Counted from the first letter of the stretch, positions 43,812 to 55,510 are shown. The stretch is DNA of 64,000 nt from Bradyrhizobium embrapense (GCF_001189235.2 NZ_LFIP02000001.1:1287075-1351074); one strand, 5' to 3'. Notes: generated by a model not told the origin, from the sequence alone. Program-made: numbers and translations.

Positions 43812-44783
43812 ATGAGCGCAGCTCCGCTATTTCCTGGTTTCGATGGGCTGATGACGCTCTCCCGCCGCGAGGGCGTCGACATCCGTCCGACTTTGCTGCG
43901 CGTCCTGACCGACCTCTATGTGCAGGCGAGCGCGCACTCCGCAGATGAAGAACGCCAGTTCGTCGAGCTCACGTCGCGCCTGATCGATGAGGTCGACGAC
44001 GCGACCCGCGCCGCCGTCCGTGCGCGGCTTGCGATCTATCCGGCTACTCCGGCCAGGATCATGGACAAGCTCGGGCTGCGACGTGTCGGTCCCGACCAGC
44101 CGATGCCGGCTGCCGCTCCAGCTCCTGCGCCGGCACCGTCCGCGCCCCAAGCCAAGATCCCGACCGAGGCCGAGCAGCGGATGGCCGCGAGCCTTGCGAT
44201 GCGGCCGAACGATGCCGCCGAACTCTCCGACATGTTCTTTGCCGCGGGCGCCAAGGAACGCGTGCAGATCCTGCACAATCTGCAGCAGACGCCGCTGAAG
44301 GCCGCCGCGCGGATCCCGGCCGCACGCGCCGCGCGCGCGATCCATATCCTGGAGATGGCGGCCTTTGCCGAGGATGTCGACAACTTCACGCGCGAGCTCG
44401 GCGAGGCGCTGATCCTACCGTCGCGGATCGCGGCGGAGGTCGTCAACGATCCCGGCGGCGAGCCGCTCGCCTGCGCGATGCGGGCGCTTGAGGTCTCGAG
44501 CGCCGCATTCCAGCGCATCCTGATGTTCCTCAATCCGGAAGCCGGCTCGTCGGTCAACTACGTCTATCGGCTGTCGCGGCTCTACGATCGCCTCAGCGAG
44601 CGCTCGGCACTCGTGATGCTGGCGGCGTGGCGCGGCTCGACCATGGCGGTGGCGCGGGCGAAATATCGCTCACAGCTCTACGACGACGAGCGCCATCGCG
44701 TTCGCGCGACATCGTCGCAGACACGCCCCGTCGTGCTGCCCGGCAGCGCATCCGGCATTCGCAACCAGAAATCCGGAAGTTAG
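43812..44783 (+). CDS. DUF2336 domain protein
   Basis: The 323-residue protein has the helical DUF2336 repeat pattern (RLIDEVDDATRAAVRARLAI, MDKLGLRRVG, RAIHILEMAAFAEDVDNF). Alphaproteobacterial members of this family are soluble and of unknown role. It starts at 43812 close to AT-rich sequence. The Pro/Ala linker at about residues 95-120 separates two helical halves. It overlaps the convergent DUF1491 gene by four bases at its 3' end. Confidence 0.85.
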   Translation: MSAAPLFPGFDGLMTLSRREGVDIRPTLLRVLTDLYVQASAHSADEERQFVELTSRLIDEVDDATRAAVRARLAIYPATPARIMDKLGLRRVGPDQPMPAAAPAPAPAPSAPQAKIPTEAEQRMAASLAMRPNDAAELSDMFFAAGAKERVQILHNLQQTPLKAAARIPAARAARAIHILEMAAFAEDVDNFTRELGEALILPSRIAAEVVNDPGGEPLACAMRALEVSSAAFQRILMFLNPEAGSSVNYVYRLSRLYDRLSERSALVMLAAWRGSTMAVARAKYRSQLYDDERHRVRATSSQTRPVVLPGSASGIRNQKSGS

Positions 44784-45124
44784 CTCTTCGCCAGATCGAG
44801 AAAGTGCCGTCCGGCGCGATCTTCGGTCTCGACGATCCAGGCATCGGGATCGAAGCGCAGCTCCCTGGTCAATCGCTCCTCGACAGAAGGCTCGGACACC
44901 GGCTGCGGCGCCGTCGGCACGAACAACCGCTCGGCCGGGCGGCTGTCGTCATAGACCGTCTGCGGTGCCGGCGCATACAACATCGCGTTGCCGTCCATCA
45001 GCGCCACCTTGACGAACACGGCGCCGGCTTCCTCCGCGCCTTTCTTGCGGACGGCGCCGAACACGCCCTCGGTCTGGCAGCGGCGCAGATACGCCGCGAC
45101 CCATATGCTGGTTTTCAATCGCAT
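44780..45124 (-). CDS. DUF1491 family protein
   Basis: The 114-residue protein begins MRLKTSIWVAAYLRRCQTEG and includes GAVFVKVALMDGNAMLYAPA and ELRFDPDAWIVETEDRAGRH, the conserved blocks of DUF1491 proteins. They are short cytoplasmic proteins found across the Rhizobiales, and no function is known. It overlaps the DUF2336 gene tail to tail. Confidence 0.85.
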   Translation of the reverse strand: MRLKTSIWVAAYLRRCQTEGVFGAVRKKGAEEAGAVFVKVALMDGNAMLYAPAPQTVYDDSRPAERLFVPTAPQPVSEPSVEERLTRELRFDPDAWIVETEDRAGRHFLDLAKS

Positions 45125-45350
45125 GCGCCGACCTATAGGCCAGCGGCACGGCCACGTCCAATTGTGACAAATGACATCACGCAGCGGCGGGTTGACCGAG
45201 CCAAGCGTCGCTCATATCGTTGCATTTGCGGTGCAAGCCGCACCCGGGTCCACGGGAAGGGTTGAACCCACTTGCACCCGACATGCGGCCAACCAAGCCT
45301 TTGTGCAGCCGGTTTTGTGGACCATCGGCGATGGATGCACGGAGGTTTCC

Positions 45351-46994
45351 ATGGACCGATCGCCCGCGCGATTGAATCTCGAACATCTGAAGAAGCAGGC
45401 CAAGGAGCTCATGCGCCTTTACCGGCGGCAGGCGCCGGAGGCTTACGCCCGTTTCCGGCAGGCGCTTCCGGCTGCCGCCGGGCTCAGCGACCCGCAAATC
45501 GCCGCGCTCGATCTGCGGCTCCATGACGCGCAGTCCTGCATCGCGCGCGATCTCGGCTTCGCCTCGTGGCCGGATCTGCGGCGCTATGTCGAAGCGCAAT
45601 TGCCGCCGGGCAAAAGCAAGGCCGAGCGGGTGCGGCGCTGGCTGCAGCTGGTCTACGCCGCTGATGTCGACGGCACCACCGATCGCGCCCATCCGCGCGT
45701 CGCGGTGCGGATGCTCGCCGAGGATCCCGATCTCGTGGCCGATGATCCCTATCTCGCCTGCGCCATCGGCGACGAAGCGACGGTACGGCGCACCGCGACC
45801 AACGATCCGGCATGGGTCAACCGTCCCGGAGGTCCGTTGAGACTGCCGCCGCTGGTCGCGGTCACGCATTCCAGCCTGCTGCAGATTCCGGAGTTTCAAG
45901 CACGGCTGCATCGCTGCGCGCGCCTGCTGCTCGAGGCCGGCGCCGATCCGGACCAGCACATCAGCAGCCGCTGGCCGCCCGGATCGCTCGACGCACCCGA
46001 TGACGGCAATCCGCTGTCGGCGCTGTATGGCGCCGCCGGACGCAACCACGATCTCGGCCTGACGAAACTGTTGCTCGATGCGGGCGCCGATCCGAACGAC
46101 AATGAATCGCTGTACCACTCGCTCGAAGGCTCCGTGACCACGGGCCTGCTGCTCGAGCATGGCGCGCGGATCGCCGGCACCAACGCGATGTACAAGGTGC
46201 TCGACGACGAGAACGTGGCGACGCTCGAGTTGCTGCTGCGGCATGGCGGCGATCCGAATGAGCCAGCCCGCAACGCGCCAATTACCGACTACGGCTCGCC
46301 GTTGATGTGGGCGATCCGGCGGCGACGCTCGCGCCAGTGCATCGCAACGCTGCTCGATGCTGGTGCGGATCCGCAGGTCACAACGCCCGATGGCGCCAGC
46401 GCCTACGAACTGGCCCTGAGGTATGGACTGCCGGATGTCGCCGAGCTCTTGCGCGAGCGAACGGGAGCCAGGCCGCTTCCCGACGACGAACGGTTCATCG
46501 CCGCGTGCGCCAGCGGCGACGAGCGCGAAGCGCGCCGCATCCAGACCCGGCGGCCCGATCTGCCCGGCGCGCTCTCGCCGCAGCAACTGCGCCTGCTGCC
46601 CGAACTTGCGGCCGCCGGTGCAGACGCCGGCGTACGGCTGATGGTCGAGCTCGGCTGGCCCATCGCAGTGCGCGGCGGCGACTGGGATGCCTCGGCGCTC
46701 AATCACGCGGTGTTCCGCGGCAATGCCGGGCTGACGCGCTTCCTGCTCGAGCACGGCGCTGACTGGACCGAGCAGCACGGCTTCGGCGACAACGCATCCG
46801 GCAGCCTTTCATGGGCGTCCTGTAACGAACCGGTCGAGGGCGGCGATTGGGCCGCTTGCGCGCAGGCCCTGCTCGACCACGGCATGCCGCACGCCGTTCC
46901 GGATCGCGACGATGCGGAATGGGTGCTGCTGGCCGGCCGCAGGAAGCTGTTCTCCGACGAGGTCAGGGACGTTCTGCTGGGCGAGACGACCTGA
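45351..46994 (+). CDS. Ankyrin-repeat protein with an N-terminal helical domain
   Basis: The 547-residue protein starts at 45351 behind a perfect GGAGG five bases upstream. The N-terminal 90 residues (LNLEHLKKQAKELMRLYR, HDAQSCIARDLGFASWPDL) are a domain often seen in front of bacterial ankyrin arrays. Several ankyrin repeats follow, for example LGLTKLLLDAGADPN, VATLELLLRHGGDPN and CIATLLDAGADPQV. Two further repeats lie near the end. It is probably a protein-protein interaction scaffold. There is no signal peptide. It lies convergent with the peptidoglycan-binding gene. Confidence 0.88.
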   Translation: MDRSPARLNLEHLKKQAKELMRLYRRQAPEAYARFRQALPAAAGLSDPQIAALDLRLHDAQSCIARDLGFASWPDLRRYVEAQLPPGKSKAERVRRWLQLVYAADVDGTTDRAHPRVAVRMLAEDPDLVADDPYLACAIGDEATVRRTATNDPAWVNRPGGPLRLPPLVAVTHSSLLQIPEFQARLHRCARLLLEAGADPDQHISSRWPPGSLDAPDDGNPLSALYGAAGRNHDLGLTKLLLDAGADPNDNESLYHSLEGSVTTGLLLEHGARIAGTNAMYKVLDDENVATLELLLRHGGDPNEPARNAPITDYGSPLMWAIRRRRSRQCIATLLDAGADPQVTTPDGASAYELALRYGLPDVAELLRERTGARPLPDDERFIAACASGDEREARRIQTRRPDLPGALSPQQLRLLPELAAAGADAGVRLMVELGWPIAVRGGDWDASALNHAVFRGNAGLTRFLLEHGADWTEQHGFGDNASGSLSWASCNEPVEGGDWAACAQALLDHGMPHAVPDRDDAEWVLLAGRRKLFSDEVRDVLLGETT

Positions 46995-47015
46995 GCAAGC
47001 CGTAGCGAAAACGCA

Positions 47016-47040
47016 GATGGCCGGGACATGCCCGGCCATC
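47016..47040. terminator. Hairpin after the ankyrin gene
   Basis: Perfect ten-base arms at 47016-47025 and 47031-47040 around a five-base loop lie between the convergent ankyrin and peptidoglycan-binding genes. There is no T-run. It fits a bidirectional terminator. Confidence 0.6.
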
Positions 47041-47072
47041 ACGAAAGTGGAATCAATCTCGCCGCAAAGAGC

Positions 47073-47829
47073 TTACTCGATCGAATGCCCGATCATCGTG
47101 CCGAGCTCGCGCACCAGGCGATCCGACATCTGGCCGGTCACCGGCAGCTTGCGGGCACGCTCGAACTTCGCGATCGCGTGCTGGGTGTCGGCGCCGATCG
47201 TGCCGGTCGGCTTGAGCTGGCCGTAGCCATATTCGGTCAGCGTGCGCTGGACCGCTGCGATGCGCTTGCCGGCCGGGCTCAGATGCTGTGTCGGGATCGG
47301 CGCCGGCGGACGAATGACGCTGGAGGGCGCGGCAGCCGCGGACGGTGCAGCGGCCGGCGGGGCGGCGGTCGACTTCAGCACCAGATTGGCCATCGGATCG
47401 ACCGGCTTGGCCTCGAGCCTGGGTTCGGCCGGCTTGGCTTCAACGGACCTGGTCTCGACCGGCTTGGTCTCGACAGGCTTCACATCAACCGGCCTGGCCG
47501 GCTCCATCGCGGCGGGCTCGACCGACCGGGCGGCGGCCTCGGCCGGGCGTGGACGCGGCAGCGGGCTGGTGGCCGCGGCAAGCGGGGCCGGCGGCGGCAG
47601 CGTCACCACCGAACCGCCGAACATAGGCGACGGATGCCGGCCAGCCTGCAGGAACAGGGCGTTGATCAGGATCGCAACAATGGCAGACGTCGCCAGCAGG
47701 CCCGCAACCAGATCCTTCGGACTGTGCAGCAGCAGGCGCAGGAAGAGGCCGCGCTCCTCCTCGGCCGCGATGGCCACTGCCTTGGCGCCGCGGCGACGGC
47801 GCGGCGTTTCGTCATCATCCAAAGTCTGT

Positions 47830-47837
<8 letters not shown>
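47073..47837 (-). CDS. Membrane-anchored peptidoglycan-binding protein
   Basis: The 254-residue protein has a short basic cytoplasmic start, one span at about residues 38-62 (AGLLATSAIVAILINALFLQ), a Pro/Ala/Lys/Glu-rich linker of about 115 residues, and a C-terminal peptidoglycan-binding domain (IAAVQRTLTEYGYGQLKPTG, DTQHAIAKFERARKLPVTG). It overlaps the histidine kinase upstream by eight bases (47830-47837), so the two are translated together. The linker would bridge the periplasm to the cell wall, which suggests that the wall state is sensed or tethered. Confidence 0.82.
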
Positions 47838-49641
<1,804 letters not shown>

Positions 49642-50075
49642 AGCACTCGCGCTTCGGCTTAATCGTCAGACAGACGCGCCGGAACGCCTCCTTTGTGATT
49701 GCAGGCCAACGTGTCAGAGCGAACTTAAGCGAACGCTAAGGCGAGGCGGCCTGCTGCCAAACACCGTGCATTGGCGAGGCTGCGCCGCTGTCATTCACCG
49801 GTCATTTGTCGGGGATGGTGAACGGCTGGTTTCCGGGTGCGACAAACTATGGTTTCGAAATGGTGGACGCGGCGCATCTTGGCGAATTTGGCACCCCTCG
49901 GCCGTCATCAATCGAAAATTTACGGCGAATCAATTCAGGCGGATTTTCCGCGATTTTTCGGCGGATTTACCTCAATGCAGATACTTCCGATTTATCGACC
50001 GATGCTAACCGTGAAGGCAACAGCGGCATCGACCGCGCAAGAAGCAAAGACAAGATAGACGACCGGGATCGCGCC
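49642..50075. other. Spacer between divergent kinase and DUF5330-like gene
   Basis: This 434-base region is AT-richer than its surroundings and should hold both promoters. The GGCGGATTT word is repeated around 49938 and 49961. A frame runs through from 49806 into the next gene, but it lacks a ribosome-binding site and is read as untranslated. No gene is seen. Confidence 0.4.
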
Positions 50076-50453
50076 ATGTTCTTCCTGCTGCGTTTGGCAT
50101 TCTGGCTCGGGCTTGTGCTCGTGCTGCTGCCGAGAGACAAAACACCTGAAGCGGACAAGACGCCGCAGATCAGCGCATCGGACGCGGTATCGGCTGCGAC
50201 CGCGACGATCAACGACATGGGTCAGTTCTGCAAACGGCAGCCGTCCGCGTGCGAAGTCGGCGGCCAGGCCGCGACCGCGATCGGCCAGCGCGCCACCGAT
50301 GGCGCGCGCAAGCTCTACCAGATCATCACCGACAAGAAGCCGCCCGACCACACCGGCTCGATCGACAAGGATGATACCGATCCGAGCGCGTCCCGCGACA
50401 CGCTGACGGCGGACGATCAGATGATTGAATTCCGCCTGCCGCCGACGCAGTAA
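50076..50453 (+). CDS. DUF5330-like small membrane-anchored protein
   Basis: The 125-residue protein begins MFFLLRLAFWLGLVLVLLPR, a signal anchor, followed by a hydrophilic region with FCKRQPSACEVGGQAATAIG and KLYQIITDK. The two cysteines in CKRQPSAC are the visible signature of DUF5330 proteins, small rhizobial proteins often found beside sufE. It lies 144 bases upstream of sufE on the same strand. Function is unknown. Confidence 0.75.
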   Translation: MFFLLRLAFWLGLVLVLLPRDKTPEADKTPQISASDAVSAATATINDMGQFCKRQPSACEVGGQAATAIGQRATDGARKLYQIITDKKPPDHTGSIDKDDTDPSASRDTLTADDQMIEFRLPPTQ

Positions 50454-50522
50454 GCGCGAGATCGAGCGCTGTCGTGTAAGGCGGGCGCCGGCTCGCGTGA
50501 AGAAAACCCGCCAAAACAACCG

Positions 50523-50534
50523 GGAACCGGTTCC
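50523..50534. repeat. 12-base palindrome GGAACCGGTTCC upstream of sufE
   Basis: A perfect palindrome lies 64 bases before the sufE start, between it and the DUF5330-like gene. GGAAC resembles the -35 element of EcfG promoters, but no CGTT lies at the right distance, so a regulator operator is more likely. Confidence 0.35.
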
Positions 50535-50597
50535 ATTTTCGTCGCTTTCGCGGCCCGCCTTCCTATATAAGCCGTTGAGAATAGGACGCGGACCACG

Positions 50598-51029
50598 ATG
50601 ACGACGATCGACGAAATCAGGGACAATTTTGCGCTGCTGGACGAGTGGGACGACCGTTATCGCTATGTCATCGAGCTCGGCCGCACGCTGGAGCCGTTGT
50701 CGGAGGCGGAGCACTCGGCCGAGAACAAGGTGCAGGGTTGCGTCAGCCAGGTCTGGCTGTCGAAGCGGATCGATCACGATGCCAACGGTGAACCGCGCCT
50801 GAACTATATCGGCGACAGCGACGCCCACATCGTGCGCGGCCTGGTCGCGATCGTGCTGACGCTGTTTTCCGGGCGCACGCCGAAGGAAATCCTGGCCACC
50901 GACGCGCTCGCGCTGTTCGACGAGTTCGGCTTCCGCGACCATCTGACGCCGCAGCGCTCCAATGGCCTCCGCTCAATGGTCGATCGCATCCGCAACGATG
51001 CGCGCGAGGCACTGGCATCCGCCGCGTAA
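50598..51029 (+). CDS. sufE: SufE family cysteine desulfuration protein
   Basis: The 143-residue protein starts MTTIDEIRDNFALLDEWDDR and has the SufE core with the sulfur-accepting cysteine C48 in VQGCVSQVW. SufE takes persulfide from the desulfurase SufS and passes it to the SufBCD scaffold for iron-sulfur cluster assembly. No suf or isc genes flank it. Its stop is five bases from the end of the convergent mucR. Confidence 0.92.
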   Translation: MTTIDEIRDNFALLDEWDDRYRYVIELGRTLEPLSEAEHSAENKVQGCVSQVWLSKRIDHDANGEPRLNYIGDSDAHIVRGLVAIVLTLFSGRTPKEILATDALALFDEFGFRDHLTPQRSNGLRSMVDRIRNDAREALASAA

Positions 51030-51034
51030 GCCGC

Positions 51035-51448
51035 TTACTTCCGCTTCCGTGCCTGCTGGCCGAGCCCCATCTTCTTGGCGAGTTGCGATCGCGCCACCGC
51101 ATAGTTTGGCGCCACCATCGGATAGTCGGCCGGCAAGCCCCATTTGTCGCGATATTGCTCCGGCGTCATGTTGTACTGCGTGCGCAGGTGGCGCTTGAGC
51201 GACTTGAAGCGCTTGCCGTCCTCGAGACACACCAGATATTCCGGCGTGATCGACTTCTTCATCGACACCGCAGGCTTCGCCGGCTCGCTCGGCGCGTCGG
51301 TGCGGCCGGCCGACACCCGCAGCAGCGCCGCGTGGACCTGGCTGATCAGGCTCGGAATATCCGCGGCCGGCGTCGGATTGTTGCTGAGATAGGCCGAAAC
51401 GATGTTTGCGGTCAGTTCGACCGGCGTCTTGCCTGACATATCGGACAT
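51035..51448 (-). CDS. mucR: MucR/Ros family transcriptional regulator
   Basis: The 137-residue regulator has the MucR helical N-terminus (residues 8-45) and the Ros-type DNA-binding domain from about residue 70: [42 protein letters not shown]. MucR-type proteins repress or activate EPS, motility and symbiosis genes by binding AT-rich DNA. Here the zinc ligands are incomplete: C74 and H87 remain, but D77 replaces the second Cys and Q91/Y92 replace the final His. Similar zinc-free members are known from Mesorhizobium. It may control the EPS locus in this window. Confidence 0.9.
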   Translation of the reverse strand: MSDMSGKTPVELTANIVSAYLSNNPTPAADIPSLISQVHAALLRVSAGRTDAPSEPAKPAVSMKKSITPEYLVCLEDGKRFKSLKRHLRTQYNMTPEQYRDKWGLPADYPMVAPNYAVARSQLAKKMGLGQQARKRK

Positions 51449-51625
51449 GGCTCAATCTTCCCCGTGCTAGCGACGGCCCGGCGCCCCACCGGACAGTATC
51501 CACGTGCAGCAATACATCAATGGAATCGCGTACTACTTCGCGAATATGAGCGAATTACAGCAATTCTGACAAGAACGCCCGTGTTTTAGATTTCGGGCCG
51601 CCCGCCCGCAAGTATTCCCGTAGAT

Positions 51626-52519
51626 CTACGGCCGCTGCTCCAGATGCGAGCGGAGTTCGTCGATCGAGGCAAACCGCATCATGCCCTCCGGCATCTGCGC
51701 TTCGATCGATCCGTCCGAATAAAGCGAATAGGCCATGCCGTCCACCACGCCCGATTTGAGCACGGTCACCGGCGGCTGCTCCTGGGGCGGCGGCGGGTGG
51801 CCTGATGATGGGGCCGCGCCGGCTGACTGGGTCTCGCCGAAGGTGGATGGCCGTGGCGTACGCCGTGGGGCGACATCGACCGACCGCGGCCGTTCAGCTT
51901 TCGGCCAGGCATCGTCGAATGTTGCCGGCGCGGGCTCGGCCGCTGCGGCCGGACCAGGACGCAGCTCCGGCGACAGCAGATCCGGCGTCAGCGGCTCGGC
52001 CGTACGGCTCTGGGCCCGCTCCCGTTCTTTCCGCGAGGACGAAAACAGCAGGTTGCGCCGCTTGGGCGCGGCTTCGCCCTCGGGGGGCGCGCCACCCGGC
52101 ACAGCCGGCGGCGCCTCGCCCGGGGCGCCACGTGGAGCGATTTCGTCGTGCCAGGGCGGCGGTGCCGCGGACGCGGATGGCGAGACGGGCGGGGCCAGCG
52201 GCGGAGGCGCGGCAACCTTGGGCTCACGCGGCGGCGGGAAAACAGGATCCTCAAGGGCATTGCGCGGAGAAGTTGCGGACGGCAGCGGAACCTCGGCCCG
52301 GGCGCCGGCGGCAACCGGATCGAGTCGCCGCGCGATGATCTGGAGTTCCCGAAGGATGGCGGCGAGCGCCAGCACGATCGCGCCGGTGCAGACGCCGGTC
52401 ACACCCGTCGTGATCAGCGCACCGCCGACGCTGAATTCCTTGTAGGGGATTCCCAAGCCGATCGCCGCCAGGCCCGCCACGACCAGGCCCACGCCGACGA
52501 CCAACAGACCAACCATCAT
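51626..52519 (-). CDS. Proline-rich protein with two N-terminal membrane spans
   Basis: The protein starts MMVGLLVVGVGLVVAGLAAI at the ATG at 52519; an ATG at 52573 would add 18 residues. Two spans lie in the first 60 residues. A long Pro/Ala/Arg linker follows, about residues 70-240, and the C-terminal domain (GMAYSLYSDGSIEAQMPEGM, FASIDELRSHLEQRP) is compact. The layout suggests a membrane anchor, a flexible linker and a small cytoplasmic domain. No family was recognised. Confidence 0.65.
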   Translation of the reverse strand: MMVGLLVVGVGLVVAGLAAIGLGIPYKEFSVGGALITTGVTGVCTGAIVLALAAILRELQIIARRLDPVAAGARAEVPLPSATSPRNALEDPVFPPPREPKVAAPPPLAPPVSPSASAAPPPWHDEIAPRGAPGEAPPAVPGGAPPEGEAAPKRRNLLFSSSRKERERAQSRTAEPLTPDLLSPELRPGPAAAAEPAPATFDDAWPKAERPRSVDVAPRRTPRPSTFGETQSAGAAPSSGHPPPPQEQPPVTVLKSGVVDGMAYSLYSDGSIEAQMPEGMMRFASIDELRSHLEQRP

Positions 52520-52857
52520 CGAACTAACCCCCGGGAGACCCGACCGAAAATCGACGCCGGCCACCAGCGCCACGATACCGTCATATTGCCCATACCGCCA
52601 ACCGCCAATTGTAGGCGGAGTTCCCTAAAATCCCGCTTAACCGGGCCTGGCGCGCGTCTTGATCGCGGCTGCAGCCGCGGCCAGGAAATCGCCTCCCGTA
52701 GATTTACTGGCTACGAATTGCTGCCAATTTATTGCAACGCATCTGGGAAATTACGCCACAATTACCAATTACTCGGAAACGGAACTGCGCTATGGATGCC
52801 GGGGAATGAGGCCCTAAAGCGCCAAACTGGGCCACAGGCACGCCGGTATCACTAGCT
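52520..52857. other. Spacer between divergent genes
   Basis: The 338-base spacer holds the promoters of the leftward proline-rich protein and the rightward glycosyltransferase. Sequence near 52740-52800 is AT-richer. No gene or clear repeat is seen. Confidence 0.4.
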
Positions 52858-54507
52858 ATGTCATCGATTACGACGTCTGCCCTCGAGGCGCCTGCGCGGC
52901 GCTCGGTGGAGAAGACCTGCGACGATCTCGCATTCCTCGTCCTCGGCGTGGTCGCCGTGGTCGCCGGCCTCACGTTCCGCGATTACGGTCTCGGCTGGGA
53001 CGACTACACCCACGCTGAATACGCCGACCTCCTGCTGCGCATGTACGGGTCCGGGTTCAAGGACACCGGCGCGCTCTCCTTTGCCAATCTCTATATGTAC
53101 GGCGGCGGCTTCGACATGGCCGCGGCGCTGCTGCACAAGGTCATTCCCCTCGAACTGTTCGAGACGCGCCGCCTGCTCGGCGCGATCGTCGGCGTCATCG
53201 GGCTTGCCGTAACCTGGCGCCTGGCGCGCCGTGTCGGGGGCCCGCTGGCGGGACTGGCGGCGCTGTTGCTGCTGGCACTGTGCCCGACCTTCTACGGCCA
53301 CATGTTCATGAACCCGAAGGACGCGCCGTTCGCCGTGGCGATGGTGGTCCTGATCATGGGCCTGGTCCGCCTGATCGAGGAATATCCGGCACCCTCGCCG
53401 CGCACGATCCTGATCGTCGGCCTCGGCGCCGGCCTGTCGATCGGCTGCCGCGTCCTTGGCGGCCTCGCTTTGATCTACGCAGTCATCGGTTTCATCCCGC
53501 TCTGGATCGAGGAATTCCGCAAGCAGGGCCCCCGCGAGGCGGCCCATCGCTTTGCCCATGTCGTCTATGTGCTGCTGCCGGGGCTCGTGCTCGGCTACCT
53601 CGTGATGGGCCTGATCTGGCCGTGGTCGATCATGGAGCCCGGCCATCCGCTGGAAGCGGTGACCTATTTCTCGCACTTCTTTGAGAAGCCGTGGAAGGAG
53701 ATGTTCGACGGCGCGCTGGTGTCGGTGCCGGACATGCCGTGGTCCTATCTGCCGACGCTGTTCGCGCTGCAGCTTCCCGAAGTGCTGCTGGTGCTGTTGA
53801 CCGCGGCCGTCATCACCACCTTGACGTCGCTGTCGCGCATCGATGTGCCGGCGAAGCGCAAGACGATCATGCTGATGCTGACGCTGGCGGCGACGCTGCC
53901 GCTGGTGATCGCAATGGTGAAGCGGCCGGCGCTCTACAACGGCATCCGCCACTTCATCTTCGTGATCCCGCCGATGGCGGTGCTCGGCGGCGTCGCCTTC
54001 GCCCGCGGCATGGACTGGCTCGGCGAGATCCGCCGCGCCTGGCAGCCCGCGGCGCTCGCCGTGTTCGCGTTCGGCCTGCTGCTGCCGCTCAGCGAAATGA
54101 TCCGCCTGCATCCGTATCAGTACACGCACTTCAACCACATCGCCGGCACGGTGCGGACCGCCGACAATTTCTTCATGCTGGACTATTGGGGCCTGGCGCT
54201 GAAGCAGGCGTCCGACGGGCTGCGCGAGCAGCTCGCGGAGCGGCAGGAAGTGCCGCCGCAGCACCGCAAGTGGAAGGTTGCGGTGTGCGGACCGCAGCGC
54301 CCCGCGCAGGTCGCGCTCGGGCCCGACTTCACGATCGGCTGGGACAGCCATGCCGCCGACTTCGCGATGACGCTCGGCGAGTTCTACTGCAAAGGCCTGG
54401 CCGCGCCCGTGATGGTCGAGATCAAGCGCGACGACGTCGTGTTCGCCCGCGTCTACGATATCCGCGGCCGCAGCATATCGAGCCTGCTGGCGATCCCGGC
54501 GCCGTAA
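52858..54507 (+). CDS. GT39-like integral membrane glycosyltransferase
   Basis: The 549-residue protein has about 11 membrane spans. RDYGLGWDDYTHAEYADLLL near residue 41 is the acidic first periplasmic loop that carries the catalytic Asp in GT39/ArnT-type enzymes, which use polyprenyl-phosphate sugars as donors. ALCPTFYGHMFMNPKDAP near residue 140 is a second conserved segment. It would modify lipid A, a polysaccharide or a protein on the periplasmic side. It is followed by the class II aldolase gene after 168 bases. The acceptor is unknown. Confidence 0.8.
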   Translation: MSSITTSALEAPARRSVEKTCDDLAFLVLGVVAVVAGLTFRDYGLGWDDYTHAEYADLLLRMYGSGFKDTGALSFANLYMYGGGFDMAAALLHKVIPLELFETRRLLGAIVGVIGLAVTWRLARRVGGPLAGLAALLLLALCPTFYGHMFMNPKDAPFAVAMVVLIMGLVRLIEEYPAPSPRTILIVGLGAGLSIGCRVLGGLALIYAVIGFIPLWIEEFRKQGPREAAHRFAHVVYVLLPGLVLGYLVMGLIWPWSIMEPGHPLEAVTYFSHFFEKPWKEMFDGALVSVPDMPWSYLPTLFALQLPEVLLVLLTAAVITTLTSLSRIDVPAKRKTIMLMLTLAATLPLVIAMVKRPALYNGIRHFIFVIPPMAVLGGVAFARGMDWLGEIRRAWQPAALAVFAFGLLLPLSEMIRLHPYQYTHFNHIAGTVRTADNFFMLDYWGLALKQASDGLREQLAERQEVPPQHRKWKVAVCGPQRPAQVALGPDFTIGWDSHAADFAMTLGEFYCKGLAAPVMVEIKRDDVVFARVYDIRGRSISSLLAIPAP

Positions 54508-54675
54508 CGCAAAGCACGCCTGTTACGCTCCTGCCCACTGCCGGAGCATGATCTTCCCGCATCGTGGGCCAGCCGTCGCATGCTGGCATGACTGTCACGC
54601 CGTTACGCCGCCTTGCCGCGATCCGGCGGCGGCGCTACGCTTGGATCAAGCAACAACATCAATGGAGCATCGGCC

Positions 54676-55455
54676 ATGTCGCCAGCGGAAGCGCGCCTGA
54701 AGGAAGTGCCATCGGATATCAGTGCGGCGGAATGGGAGCAGCGGATCAATCTGGCCGCCTGCTACCGGCTGGTCGCGCTCTACGGCTGGGACGATCTGGT
54801 CGACACCCACATCTCGGCGCGCGTGCCGGGACCGGAGCATCACTTCCTGATCAACCCCTACGGGCTGATGTTCGACGAGATCACCGCCTCGAGCCTGGTC
54901 AAGGTCGACCTCGACGGCAACCAGCTCTCGAAGAGCGATTACAGCATCAACCCGGCCGGCTTCACCATCCATTCGGCGATCCACGAGGTGCGCGAGGACG
55001 CCGGCTGCGTGCTCCATCTGCACACGGTCGACGGCACCGCGGTGTCGAGCGGCCCCGATGGATTGCTGCCGCTGAACCAGACCGCGCAGCTCGTCACCCA
55101 CGATCTCGCCTATCACGACTATGAGGGCATCGCGCTCGATCACGACGAGCGCCCGCGCCTGCAGCGCGATCTCGGCAGCAAGAACCATATGCTGCTGCGC
55201 AATCACGGCACGCTGACGGTCGGCCGCTCGGTCGCCTCAGCCTTCGAGCGGATGTACCATCTGGAACGCGCCTGCTCGATGCAGGTGGCAACCCGCGCGC
55301 TCGGCGGCAGCGCGTATCCAGTCGATCAGCACGCGATCGACAAGAACACCGAGCTGCTCTCCAACCCCGATCGCGCCGAGCTGCGCTCGACCCAGCTGGT
55401 CTGGCCACCGCTGCTGCGCAAGCTGGACCGGGTCAATCCCGGATATCGTGATTGA
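54676..55455 (+). CDS. Class II aldolase/adducin family protein
   Basis: The start at 54676 has GGAG eight bases upstream and gives 259 residues. The fold is that of L-fuculose-phosphate aldolase and adducin heads: VDTHISARVPGPEHHFLIN, LHLHTVDGTAVSS with the HxH metal ligands near residue 114, and LLRNHGTLTVGRS with the third His. Bacterial members include sugar-phosphate aldolases and adducin-like proteins. The substrate is unknown. A strong terminator follows 55 bases after the stop. Confidence 0.85.
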   Translation: MSPAEARLKEVPSDISAAEWEQRINLAACYRLVALYGWDDLVDTHISARVPGPEHHFLINPYGLMFDEITASSLVKVDLDGNQLSKSDYSINPAGFTIHSAIHEVREDAGCVLHLHTVDGTAVSSGPDGLLPLNQTAQLVTHDLAYHDYEGIALDHDERPRLQRDLGSKNHMLLRNHGTLTVGRSVASAFERMYHLERACSMQVATRALGGSAYPVDQHAIDKNTELLSNPDRAELRSTQLVWPPLLRKLDRVNPGYRD

Positions 55456-55510
55456 AATTTCATGATTTTCGGGTAGGCTGACCGCCAACACCCTCTACAC
55501 GACCTGAATC

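Noticed and set aside
50523..50534. An EcfG stress promoter for sufE
   Set aside because: GGAAC occurs within the palindrome on both strands, but no CGTT lies 16-17 bases downstream in either direction.
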